Source: Plazaster borealis (taxonomy: Eukaryota; Echinodermata; Asteroidea; Forcipulatida; Labidiasteridae). Taken from it: DNA of 64,000 nucleotides. Below, one piece after another: positions 11,301 through 23,300 of the stretch (its first letter is position 1; the number at the start of each line of letters is the position of its first letter). The notes under the pieces are model-generated. The model was given only the letters and a program-made list of their open reading frames with translations, made no database searches and was not told the DNA's origin. A program made the translations under genes and the position numbers. The stretch spans positions 4,119,647-4,183,646 of the forward strand of contig CM037470.1 in NCBI GenBank assembly GCA_021014325.1, written 5' to 3'.

Positions 11301-14300
11301 AAATTCAAACAATAACGTAGTATAGTATATTCGATTTGCGGTAACACCCGTGCCCGGTAGCTACAGGCCAACTCCAATCCTATAAACTAGCAGCAGGTAC
11401 CACAACCATTTAATAGATGCATATTCGGTTTGCGGTAACACCATGTGTATATATCTACTTTGCTGTGTAGATTTTGTTCTTTGAGAACTTGTCTTGCAAT
11501 TTATTCTACTGCCACGGAGTAGATTTTGGAATTCGGGAGACTACTAAATTTTGAAAAGAACTGTCCTGCTTCTTAACTACTACCTGGGTGGAAGGTAAGA
11601 AATCGGCCGGGACTACTACTGTCGCTTAGTGGATCGAGGGAACTTCTCGTTATTAACTTCACTGCCGCGGAGTGAGTTCTTAATTGGTCTCAACGTTTTG
11701 ACTAGCTTGCTCTCGTCATCGTCAGGAGACTGTAGTAGTAGTCTTTTGGTTTTTATGTTAACATCGCTGTGTGAATAAAGCAGTGTTTACAATAAACAGA
11801 GTTTGTAAACATGCAAGGCTTTTTGATACCAGCAGTGCAGTGCCAACAAAATGCCCGTTACTATATTTGGCGGAAAACCAACCGTTGGGCAGGAAATCAA
11901 TGTGTACGTCATACTAATAATAACTAGTTCTTATATAGCGCATTTTACAATAACGTATCATAATGCGCTTTACATTAGTGCCCTGGTCATCGGGCCAATA
12001 ACATTCCTTTAATCTTTCTCAGCTCCCTGTGGGGTTACGCCCCTATGTTCCGACACCCCTATGTTCCGACACCCCTATGTTCCGACACCCTATGTTCCGA
12101 CAACCCTGGTGTATTTTCCTATTCCTAATCCTAACCCTAACCCTAACCCTAACCCTATGTAAATCATGAGGGGGTTGTCGGAACATAGGGGTGTCGGAAT
12201 ATAGAGCAGTCACCCCCTGGAGAGTATACAGCCCCGAGCTGCCGTGGCGCTCCGAAGGCTTTTTCAAACACAATCCTCTACCCTCGCGTAATGCGCAGTG
12301 TGTAAAAATACAAAAATACACAGCAAACAACGCATATAATTCCATTTATCCGTACTGCGCACCGCGTTATCCGTAAAAAAATCATGTGCATTGCCTTGGC
12401 GTGCTAAAGTTTCAAATCCTACCAACTACCAACCGTTTGTAGTTCTTACCTGGAGGTCACTCTGCATTCGTACCCGGTCAGCATCCATCTTATTCTTCAT
12501 CTTAGAGAGATCTCGCTCGTACTCCTCGATCAACCTCTCCTGATCTTCCTTGCTGCCTCCACTCTTCTGAAGTGCCTCCAGTTTCTCCTTCAAGAAAAAA
12601 CAAAACAAAACAAAAAACTCATTAATTTCCACATCGTTTCTCTTCCTGAAATCTTTACATTTCGTCGTGTCAGTGCAAAAAAATGCTCCATGCAAAACGT
12701 TGCATCTCCATTTTGCAAAAAACATAGTATCTCGCACGAAAATGCTCCGTGCAAAAACGTTGTATCTCCATTTTGCAAAAACGTTGTGTCTCGCATGAAA
12801 TACTCTGTTCAAAAACGTTGTATCTTCAACTTGCAAAAACGTTGTATCTCTCATGAAAATGCTCCGCGCAAAAACATTGTATCTCGGCTCGTACTTGTTT
12901 TGTGTCTACATCCGGGCTATTTTAAGTCAGATACAATGTTTTGACAATTTCAAACTTGAGCATTTAGTTAAGTGTTATTTTAGAAAACCCGATCCCCCAT
13001 AATGGAAAAACCAAACCTTTTCCACAAATTTGTATAGGACTTAATGTCAAAATGTACCTTGTGTTCTTGACTTCCGTACAAGAAATTTCTAATTCTCCCA
13101 TAGCCTTTCCTTGACTTCCAATAATGGAAGCCCCGAACCTCTCCCATAATTTTGTTCAGGACTGCATGTCAAAACAAACTTTGTACTTCTGACTTTCTTA
13201 AAATGAACTCTGTAATTCTCCTACAGCCCTTCATGGACTTCCATGTTGAATATAACGGAAAATCCGAACCCATTCCACAAAATTGTATCAAAATGTACCT
13301 TGTGTTTTTGTTGTTTTTCTTTGACCATCTCCTCTTTGCGCTTGTTCAGAGCGGCGAGTCTCTTGGCGTTCCTCTCTTTCTCTTTCTTCTCCTCGTCTGA
13401 GAGTTGATTGTCAAAGTCGGACAGCTCCTGGGCCATTCGCTGCTTCTCAGCTGCTTCAAAGTCTATCGATAAAAAAACACTACCAATCAGAATTTTCTAC
13501 CATCCCAAAACTCCTCCCTTATTTTGTTTTAGAGCTATTCTATTAAAGGTAGGGTCATAGATTGGTAAGTTCTCCAAAAATCAATGACGTTAAAAATTTA
13601 CTTGGTGAGAATCACTGCAGCTTTTGATAGAATAAACTATTTTGAGAAAGGATTCCCCCTTGAAGTAATATGGTTTGGATAATTTTTCACCCAAAACATT
13701 TGAATCTGAGAAGCGATGAATCGTTTTGCAGATTTCTGAGGGTTGGTGTCCGCTCACGAATGCTGCAGTCAGAGATGCGGTTTGTCACCTTGCTAAACGT
13801 TGATGGATTCAACATTTTTGATGAAAATACTGTGACAGTTTTTGCTGTTTTCTAACCAAGTAGGCACTGTATACAGCTGACACTTTCACAGGTGACTTTT
13901 ACTGTATTTTTCTTCGTAATTTGGCCTATAAATCAGCATTACACATTCACAAAAACCAATAGATGATCAGATTTGTATTTTTATTCATTGAGGTGCTCTC
14001 GATGGCGACTTGGCGCTCGGCTGCAAATTTGGTGTCAAGATCGTTGAGCTCTCTCAACAGCAACACCAACAATATACAAACCTTAGGCTAAATACTTCTT
14101 AGGAAAACAATCGATATGTTCCTACCTTCTCTGTCTTTCTTGATTTTCTCCTCGTTGGCCTCCCTCTCCTTCTCTAATCTCTGGCGGACTTCTTCCAGCT
14201 CCTGGGCTGCCTTGGCGGCTTGCTCTGCACTCACCATCTGGTTGTCCTGGTCTCCGCTCAAATCTCTCAAGGCATCAGCGTACTCCTACGCACATCGAAG

Positions 14301-17300
14301 AAACAGAAAATCAACGATGACAACAATATTTGTTAAAACCCAGGTTTTTTTCAAAATCTTCTTATAAAGCCCAAATGAAAAAAACCCACCCCATAATAAT
14401 TGGGTAAAAAAAAAAAATAAAAAAAAAAAGTTATTAAAAAATTCCTTAGAAAATATGACGCAATACTAGCTTTTTATATTTTTATATATTTTAGTTTTCA
14501 GTTGGGGTGCCAGTCAATCTTTTACTGCCAAATAAAAAGTCACATCCCCTTAAGGTGATCCCTCTGCTGCCGCTTCCCAGGTTGTATCGTCAACTTGGGT
14601 GTGATCCCTGGCTATACGGCAGTCACAGGTTGTATGACTTCCGACTGGCACCACTGAACAAAGATATTGACAAAATAAGTAGGCCGTAGGATCAAGTCCC
14701 GCTCAAGTAAATTTTTCTTTGCTCAACCCAAAATTATTTAAGCTATTATTTTGCGACACTTTTTAAAGATTTTTTTCCGATATCAAGCACTGTATACCAA
14801 CAGTGTAGAGCTAAAATAAAAAGTTGTTTTTTTCCAGAGAATCCCATACCTGGTAGTGCCTCTCCTTCATGGCCAGCTTACTGCGAGCATATCGAAGCTC
14901 CCAATCAGCCAGGGCACCCTGCTCTATCTCTCGCTTCTCCTGGGCAAGCTCCCTCTCCAGCTTACTCAGCTCAAGCTGCTGCTGGTTCATCAGGGCAGCC
15001 TTCTTCTGCTCCATCTCATCTGGGCTCAGGTCCTTCTTGCTCAGGTCTGACAGCTCCCGCTCGTGCCGCTGGAGCATGGACTCCCGCTTGCCGTGGTACT
15101 TGTCGTTCAACTTGGTCAGGGCGCCCTCGATGGCGACTTGTCGCTCGGCTCCGAACTGGGCGTCAAGATCGTTGAGCTCTTGTGCTTGGCGCTTATCCAG
15201 AACCTGAGGTGTAATTTTTATCATATTTGTTATTAATATAAGTTTATTATTTTTAGATGCAGCATTTTCAGGTTTTTATAATGAAACAAACTTTGAGTAA
15301 TTGTTACAACACTGGTTCTTTCAGAACCACAACTCCGTAGAGAAATCATTGCAAGGTGTCACCAAACCCTAGTCTCTAGAAACTTCCAAAATATGGAAAG
15401 ACAAATCCTGCAAAACCTACCGCTCGGATAACCTTCTCCGTGTTTGCAGCTCCTTGAGTCTGGATGCCCTCCAGCATGGCTTCATGCTCAACCTTCTTGA
15501 CGACGGAGGACTTGACCTCAGCTAGCTCCTTCTTCTGCTCAAGGAGCTCCCGCGCCATCTCCACACCCTGTTTGTGTTTCTGCTCGTTCAGGAGACGACG
15601 GCGTCGCTCTGCGAGTTTCTCACGGGCGGCGAGTAGGGCCCTGGCGCGGTCGTTCTCTACGCGGTCTTCCAGTTCCTCAAGCTCGCGAGCGTGGGCTGCG
15701 AGTAGCTAGAATGCAAGAGAGGTACAGAAGGGATAGTAGAGGCTTTTTTTTTTTTTACATACAAATGTTGTCAGGCTTGCTCAACCAGGCCCCATCCTCG
15801 AACCCAGAGTTATATTAATTTTTATTGGATATTACATTATTCCAAAACCAAAGACAACAAAACGGTGAATATATTCAGGACACAGACTCATATGAAATGT
15901 GTATAACTATCTTTTAAATCTTTATGACTACACAAGTCAACAGATAAGTGTATTGGGTTCTTTAATGTGCATCACACAAAACACAGGACCAACAGCTTTA
16001 CAATCCATCTGAAGAATGAAGCAACGGTAGTCAAGTGTCTTTCTTTAGGACATTAGAGCCAAGACCGGGACCTGAACCCACACTCTGCCGATCAGAAAAC
16101 ACCAGAACTTGAGTCCATTGCACTAGACCACTCGGTCCTGACTACAGACCATGCCACACAGGGCAATTTTTTCAGGCAACCACTTGCACTGTACACAAAA
16201 GGAACACTTTGGCAGCACAAAAGAATCTTCTAGCTGTAAATTACTAACTGGAGAGCCAGTAACTAGTGGAACCTTCCTGCATTTGTGTCCTGCACTTAGG
16301 GTTAAAACCTCTAGTTATCCTACCTGTCCAGCCTCTTCGTCAGACATGTCTCCTCTCCGTGCGGCTAGTTCAGCAGCTTGCTTGTTCCTCTTCTCACTCA
16401 AAAGCTTCGTCCTCTCTCTCTCAAACCGCTTCCCTTCTGCGTCCTCTTTCTTTCGAGTCTCCTCGGTCAGTTTCTCGGCCATTTGCTCTCGGTCTTCCTT
16501 CTGACGGATCTTCAAGTCTTCCTGGATGCGTTGGTGCTCACGAAGGACAGACTGAAAAAGGAATGGTTTACGTGTTAACCAGGAAAATGATTGGTTGCTG
16601 ACCAACGGTGGTTTTATCACTCTCTTTTCTCAGGTATTATGTTTTTGATACATGTGTACAACAACTCTGATTAATACCTGTTCCTCAAGACTCAGACCAG
16701 CGATGTCAGCTGGCGAGAGACTCTGAAGGCCTTCAACCAGCTTGCCTTCGTTCATCTTGTCCATCTGCTTGGCCTGTTCAGCGAGAAGCCTCTTAGCGGC
16801 CACCTCTTGGGCAACACGCCTGGCTTCCATCTTCTTCCTCTCCCGTCGAGCATCCAGCTTGGCGTTCAGGTCCGACTCGTGGCGATCTTTCTGCACGCTG
16901 AGCTCGTAGGTGATGTTCTCGTTGGTGCGGCGGAGCTGGTCCATCAGCTGCTGCTGGAGTACCTGATCCACATCGTGGTTCTTTGAGACCTGTGTTAGAT
17001 AATATTGTTGATGTACAAAGCCCATTCTATTATTTTGTTCTCATTTTCTGTTGGAGAGGGTCATGAAACCATGTATTATGGATTGGACTCATTTTGAAGG
17101 AAGTTTGGTTCTGAAAGACTGGTTTCAAGAAATGGTCTTACTCTTCATGTTTTGGAACCGAATCCATGGCCACCTTGAGAGGAAAAGCAAGGTTCAATTA
17201 TTGTCTGTCCCAATGATAGGTGGTGTATCAATCAGTAGCAAGGAATACATGATACTTTGTCCTTGGAAAAAAGTAGGAATATTTTTATCGAGTACAAGGG

Positions 17301-20300
17301 CTGACCTAAATGTCCACATGGTGTAGGCTTTAATAAACTTTTCAGGCTATCTAATCACAATTTTAAAGTTTTTTCCAAGGGCAAACAAATCAGAAATCAG
17401 ACAAAAGTAGGAAGAATATCATAGCTGATACATGTGCACTCTCCCAATAAAAACACGTAATTTTTTTTGGTCGAAAAAATAAAAAATTACTAGAGCAGGA
17501 TTTGAACCAACAAACTCCGGTTTAACATGCCGGCGCTCTACCAAATAAGCTATCAAGCCCTATGTTGGTGGTTTCGCTATTTTGTCAATATCTTTAGTTC
17601 AAGTGGTGCCAATCAGAAGCCATGCAACCGTTAGTTGCCGTGTAGCCAGGGATCACACCAAAGTTTACGATACAACCTGAGAAGCGGCAGCCAGAGGATC
17701 ACCTTAAGGGGACGTGACTTTTTTATTTCAAATATCAAGTTATGAACCACAAGGGAAACTGACTGGGTAAATTTGAAAATAATTTTTGGTTTAAAAAAAA
17801 CCCCCAAAACAAAAACATAATGAAAGAAAATGATACTTCCAAAGAACCTGAGCCCAAATTTCATGGCTCTGCTTAGCATGGAATTCAGTGCTTAACCCGA
17901 ACAATCAATAACATCTTTGTGTATGAGCATTTTTGGTTTTCCAGGTCTGTCACTGCACCACTCACATTTTCTAAGATGTCTTGATGTCCCTTCTTCATGT
18001 CCTTGGAGTATTCCTCATTCACTTGTCTCTCGATCTCCTTGATCTGCTCAGCTTCTTCTGCCTCCAGCTTGGATTCCAGGGCATCCACCTCTTTACGTTG
18101 CCTCTCCTCTAGCTCCTTGATCACCTCTGGATCAGCGAGTGGCCCCAACTGGTTAAAGAAAAAACGAGAACAGTGGTTACATGTTAAATATGCATCTGGA
18201 CAATGAATATGTTTTAGTTTTACCCATACACCGATGTGTGTAAAGCACAGTATTATAAATAAAAACCACTCGGTGAAAAAATGCCAACAACTGCAAAAAT
18301 AGTTCTGCGCGGAGTCAAAATCTGGTCCCATTGCCACAGAGCTGGTTAGCTGAGAAAGAATTTTAATGAACCCGGGAGTTCCGCGTTTTAAAAACCGACA
18401 ATGGCAACACTGAACGACAACAAAAATATTTGTCAATTTTTTTTGTTATAATGCCTGGTAGCAACAAACTAATACTACTGGGGTTTTTTATGGGTTTTTT
18501 ATTCTACTTTTTTTTGGACAAGAAACTGCAATCTAAGGTTTTAATTTCTGCAGCATCATGGATAATTTTTTTTGATAACTTCTACTTTACAGGCGAGCGT
18601 GACAGACATTCCCATGTACATGTATGGCGTAAATGCAAGTGGTCACTATGGCAAATGTGCAATTATTATTACTATTAATCTGAGGTTTATTAATGTTTAA
18701 TTTCCATCACCGCCACAGAGAACATTTTAAACACATCAAAATACACAAATCCAAAACTGCTGCATTAAGGCTTGGAAAGGCACATGAAAATAAAAGGGGA
18801 AATAGAATGTTCATTGGTGGTTAAGCAGAGGATTCACAGGGAAAACGGCTGTGGAGGAGGATACACATACAAGGATTCACACTGAGGATGTGTCCAAAAT
18901 GGCTGCAGCTGTTGCTAAGGCTGTTGCTATGGGCATGCTTGAACGCCTGTTCACGTGACGATCAAGCGGCAGCCACTAATTCAACATAGCTATGGCTGCA
19001 GCTGTTGCTAAGGGTGTTGCTATGGGCATGCTTAAAGGCCTGTTCGCCTGACGATCAAGCGGCAGCCACTAATTCGGACATGGCTGTGGCTGCGGCTGTT
19101 GCTATGGGCGTTGCTATAGGCATCCTATGCTTCAACGCCTGTTCATGTGAGGATCAAGCCACAGCCATAGCCGCCCATTCGGACACTGCCTGAGGCCTAA
19201 CAGAAAAACAGCCTGGTCGCTTCTTGATGATCTTGATGTCCAATATAAATATGCTGACAAAACGTTTGTAATTGCCGTTTACAACACAAAAATCAATAAA
19301 CCATATGCACAAGCGCCATCTTAAAAATATACTGCAATGCATCTTTGGAAACCGAGTACAGTTACAAAATAAACTAAAACTGTCAAGATGTACGCCATGC
19401 TGTAGTTTACATGTGCCAGGTTTTAAAGTTGTGTACCGCATTGCTTCAAAATCAGCGCGCCAATCATGCGCATTGGAACATGCATATGGGCTATTATGGT
19501 ATTTTGCAACAGTTTTAACAAATTTGAGCAAAAATGCAGATAGCAGGTTGAACATTTCTTTTGACAGCTATGTAAGCTTTTCACAAAACATTGCAAAAAT
19601 CATCCAAACAATTCACAGTCTGGAAGCTCACTGTTTATGAAGTTTATTATGATTGTAAAAAATCCTCTAAAGACATATTTCCGTCTGAAATCCTGTCCAA
19701 GTCAAGAAAATGGCATTTAAAGACCCAAATTCATCATTGCAAGATCACAAAAGACTTTCACATGTCTGTGATGTTTTCACTGGAAGGTTACCGCCTAAAT
19801 TTTTGAATTTTGTACACGTTAAGTGGCAAGTCTATTGAACACTAGAAGAAAAGAACAACCTTAAAAAAACTTCCAACAAACCAAGAATGGGGAGTATCCC
19901 TTTAAACAGTTAGATCTTAGTAGTGCATCATTAAATTAAGATAATCTTTACATATACAAATAAACTAAAAAAAAGTAACAAAGCAATTTTTGTTTAGCAT
20001 CACCGCAACCAGCCACACTTTGAAACCGAGAATATTTTCTAGCAAACCTCTTCAGCATCCTGATATCCGCCCTCTGTTTGCGACGACTACTCGGGGTAAA
20101 GAGGAAAAAGTGAAGAAAACAACAATGATGAGATGGGATGGATGAACAGAGGGGATGAATAGAAGGTAATTTGAGGTGGGGGGGGGGTTGATGGATATTC
20201 ATTGGCAAAGTGGTTTAAGGGGGCAAACTTGCAGAGCTGCCAATATTTGCATCTTGCAATCAGGGAGATTTCCAAATTTGTTCTTCAGAACATCGTAAGA

Positions 20301-23300
20301 TTGGTTTATCCTCATTGGTTTATTCTCAGGAAACTTTCTGCAGAATCAGAGAGAGTTGGCAGCTCTGCAACTTTAAAATTAGTGAGGGAACCAGTCAAGA
20401 ATTCCATACATGAAGTGTTACTTTGGCTGGTAACCTGTTTCTGCTAAGCAAGCTTTGTTCTCTGCTTAGCAACTCTGTCTCCTCAACTGCTCTCTGGAAT
20501 CAGCCCCTGGAAGTGGGCCCAAATCTAGGCCAAGTCTGTGCTGCTTGTCCGGTTGAGCAAGATAATTGCTTCCCTTCATCCGGGAGTGAAAATGATTACC
20601 TTTGGGAGTTTATTAAACCCAATCACAGTCTAGAACCCTGTTCATGAATTGAGAGTTTAACATGAATGAATACAAACCTGGTGCTGGAGATCGGCTCTCA
20701 TCTCCTTTGTCGTGTGAGGATCCTACAAAGATTATGAATGACAGGAGAGGAAAGTGACGATGATAATGATAAGAAAATGTCTACATGAAGAAAATACTAT
20801 GAAGAATCTACAAATGAAAAGAACTACGAAGGCAGATGAACACGGTTCAAACTTTCAAAAAGTGAATCTCAATTTCAGGTTTTAGAGGACCTCTATAAAG
20901 CGAAAGGCAAAGTAAAAAGTCCGATTTCTGGAGAACAACAAATATTCCAAATGGCTACACTCTCAAAAAAATAAATAATAATTATAAAATAGAAAATTAA
21001 TAATGACTACTACATAAAACAGACAAATGGGGAAAATAAAACTGGCGATAAATAAAGATTCACTTTAAAGGTAGGGCCACAGATTAGTTTTTGTCAGACA
21101 TAATGCTGATTTATAGGTCATGTTATTAAGAAAGATACAATAGATTAGATTAGATTAGATTAGATTTATTTATTCATCATGTAAACATGAAAAGTGTTTT
21201 CCCAGTCATAAAAAACACTTATTAAAAACATTCACAAAAATACAGACAATAAAAAACAATCATATAAATACAATCAAGAGTAGTTAATTAAAACAGTCAA
21301 CTTCTCAAAGCAGAAAGGCAAATAAGGCAATAAAAGTCACTTGTGAAAGTTTCAGCTACCATTAAAATCTTTTTAAAATATTTGTTATTGGGGGGCAGGG
21401 CGGTAATTACAAGTGTATGACCCTACCTTTAAATTTAATCTCAAAGTTCATGTGGAGTTAAATGTTTGTATTGGTACTTTGGAATACTGGTGCCAAGGGC
21501 TTAGGAATACCGGTACCTAGGGCGAATGGAACAATAAATACTCTCCCCCCCCCAGCCCCCCGAGAAAATATGCTTTTTACTTACAGCGTCCATTTGGTCT
21601 TTATGTTCATGCTTCAGCTTACGGAGTTTCTTGCGTCTCTTCTCTGCCATCCTCTGCTTCATGTTTGCAGTCAGCTGATTCCGACGTTTGCTCATGCGAT
21701 CCTCCAGAGCCTTCTCCATGTCCGCCTGGTCCTTCACGATCTCCTGGGTGGAGTTGGCCGTCAGTACGCCCGTCGCGGCAAGACTCTCCTGGTTGGGATA
21801 AAAGTAAAGGGTGTGCATCACATAGATTAGATTGAGAAATATAAATGTTCACAGATTTACACATGACTTACATAATAATATAAAGCTGCCAACATTTGAA
21901 TCTTGCAAATCAGGGAGATTTTGTACAACAATCAGGGAGATATTTAGAAGTACATTCAACATAATAGGAACAAAGTTTCCAAAATCAGAGAGACTTTCCA
22001 AATTTGTTCCTCAGAACATGGAAAGATTGGTTTATTTTTAGGGAACTTTCTGCAGAATCAGGGCTGATGTACACATGGTGTAGGCTTTAAAGTTTTTTCA
22101 GGGCTTTTTCTGATTTTTCCGAGTTAAAAAAAAAAAATCGAAAAAAAATCGAAAAAAAGAATATCATGACTGTAATTACCATTACATGATGGAATCTAAT
22201 CCCCCTTTAATTTTTAATTTGTTTATGAGTTATCGCTTAACATCACAAGGCCGGACGGCCACTTCAAGGTGAGGGCTACACTTAACTGATTTGGGTTGGG
22301 ACCCAAATCAACTCTCACCAGGGGCACGTTGCCATATAGGCATGGTTATCATCCACTAGGAGCCTGGCTGGTAGAGCAGAATGCACTACCTTCAAAACTT
22401 TGTACGAAAGCAATTATGGTTAAGTGCCTTGCTCAAGGGCACAAGTGACATGACCAGGATTCGAACCCACACTCTGCTGCTGACAACAACAGAGCCTGGG
22501 TCCCGTGAACTAGACTGCTTGGCCACAACACGCCACCATCACCCTGGTGTCAGTTATTCTAAATCCAAATGAATCAAGGACTTACAATGGCCGCTGTCAG
22601 GTTCTCAGACATCTTGTGTTGCTGCTCGATGGCTAGTTCTCGGTTTTGCGAGGCTTGAGCCTTGGCTCTCGCCAAAGCCTCGTCGGCCAGAATGATATCA
22701 ATCTCTAACTCTTGTTCCTTGAGAATACCCGCCGCATTCGAGCTGTCGTCTTGGATCAGGGTGATACCTGCCTCGCTTGCCTATCGGGGTAGAAAACAAG
22801 AAAATATTTTAACTGCTTTTAAAATGCATTCTCCAGAAAGACAATCAGAGCACACTGGTTACACAACACCTTGGACCGACAGCTTCACATCCTATCTGAA
22901 GGACCAAGCAATAATGGGTTAGGTATGCTGTGATCAAAGATGCGAGATTGCGATGGCTTGGTCATGTTCTAAGGACGTCCCCAAACAGAATACCGAAGGT
23001 TGCTTTGAGATGGACTCCATCTGGCAAAAGGAAAAGATGCTGGCCAAAGGTGCTTAGACCGTCATAACTGACCTGGAAGAGATGCGACTTACATGGGGAG
23101 AGGCACAAGCCAAAGCTAGCGCCAGAACTCAGTGGCGTCAGTTGATTGCGGCCTTATGTCCCACTGGGGACAAAGAAGATTATGGCCGTGTCCGAATTTA
23201 TAGCTACAGCTCTGGCTACGGCTAGATTTCCGCGTCATCATGCGTCCTTAGCAACACACTTAGCAACAGTCGTAGCCGTAGCTGTAGCCGCCAATTCGGA

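Noticed and set aside
12426..12854. Extension of exon 55 upstream with repeated TTFLQ and ARHNVF stretches
   Set aside because: This is a minisatellite; the acceptor TTGAAG before GAGAAACTGG sets the true exon start at 12587.
19272..19640. 122-codon plus-strand frame in the 2.5-kb intron
   Set aside because: No known motif, no codon bias, and AT-rich repeat-like sequence; likely chance.
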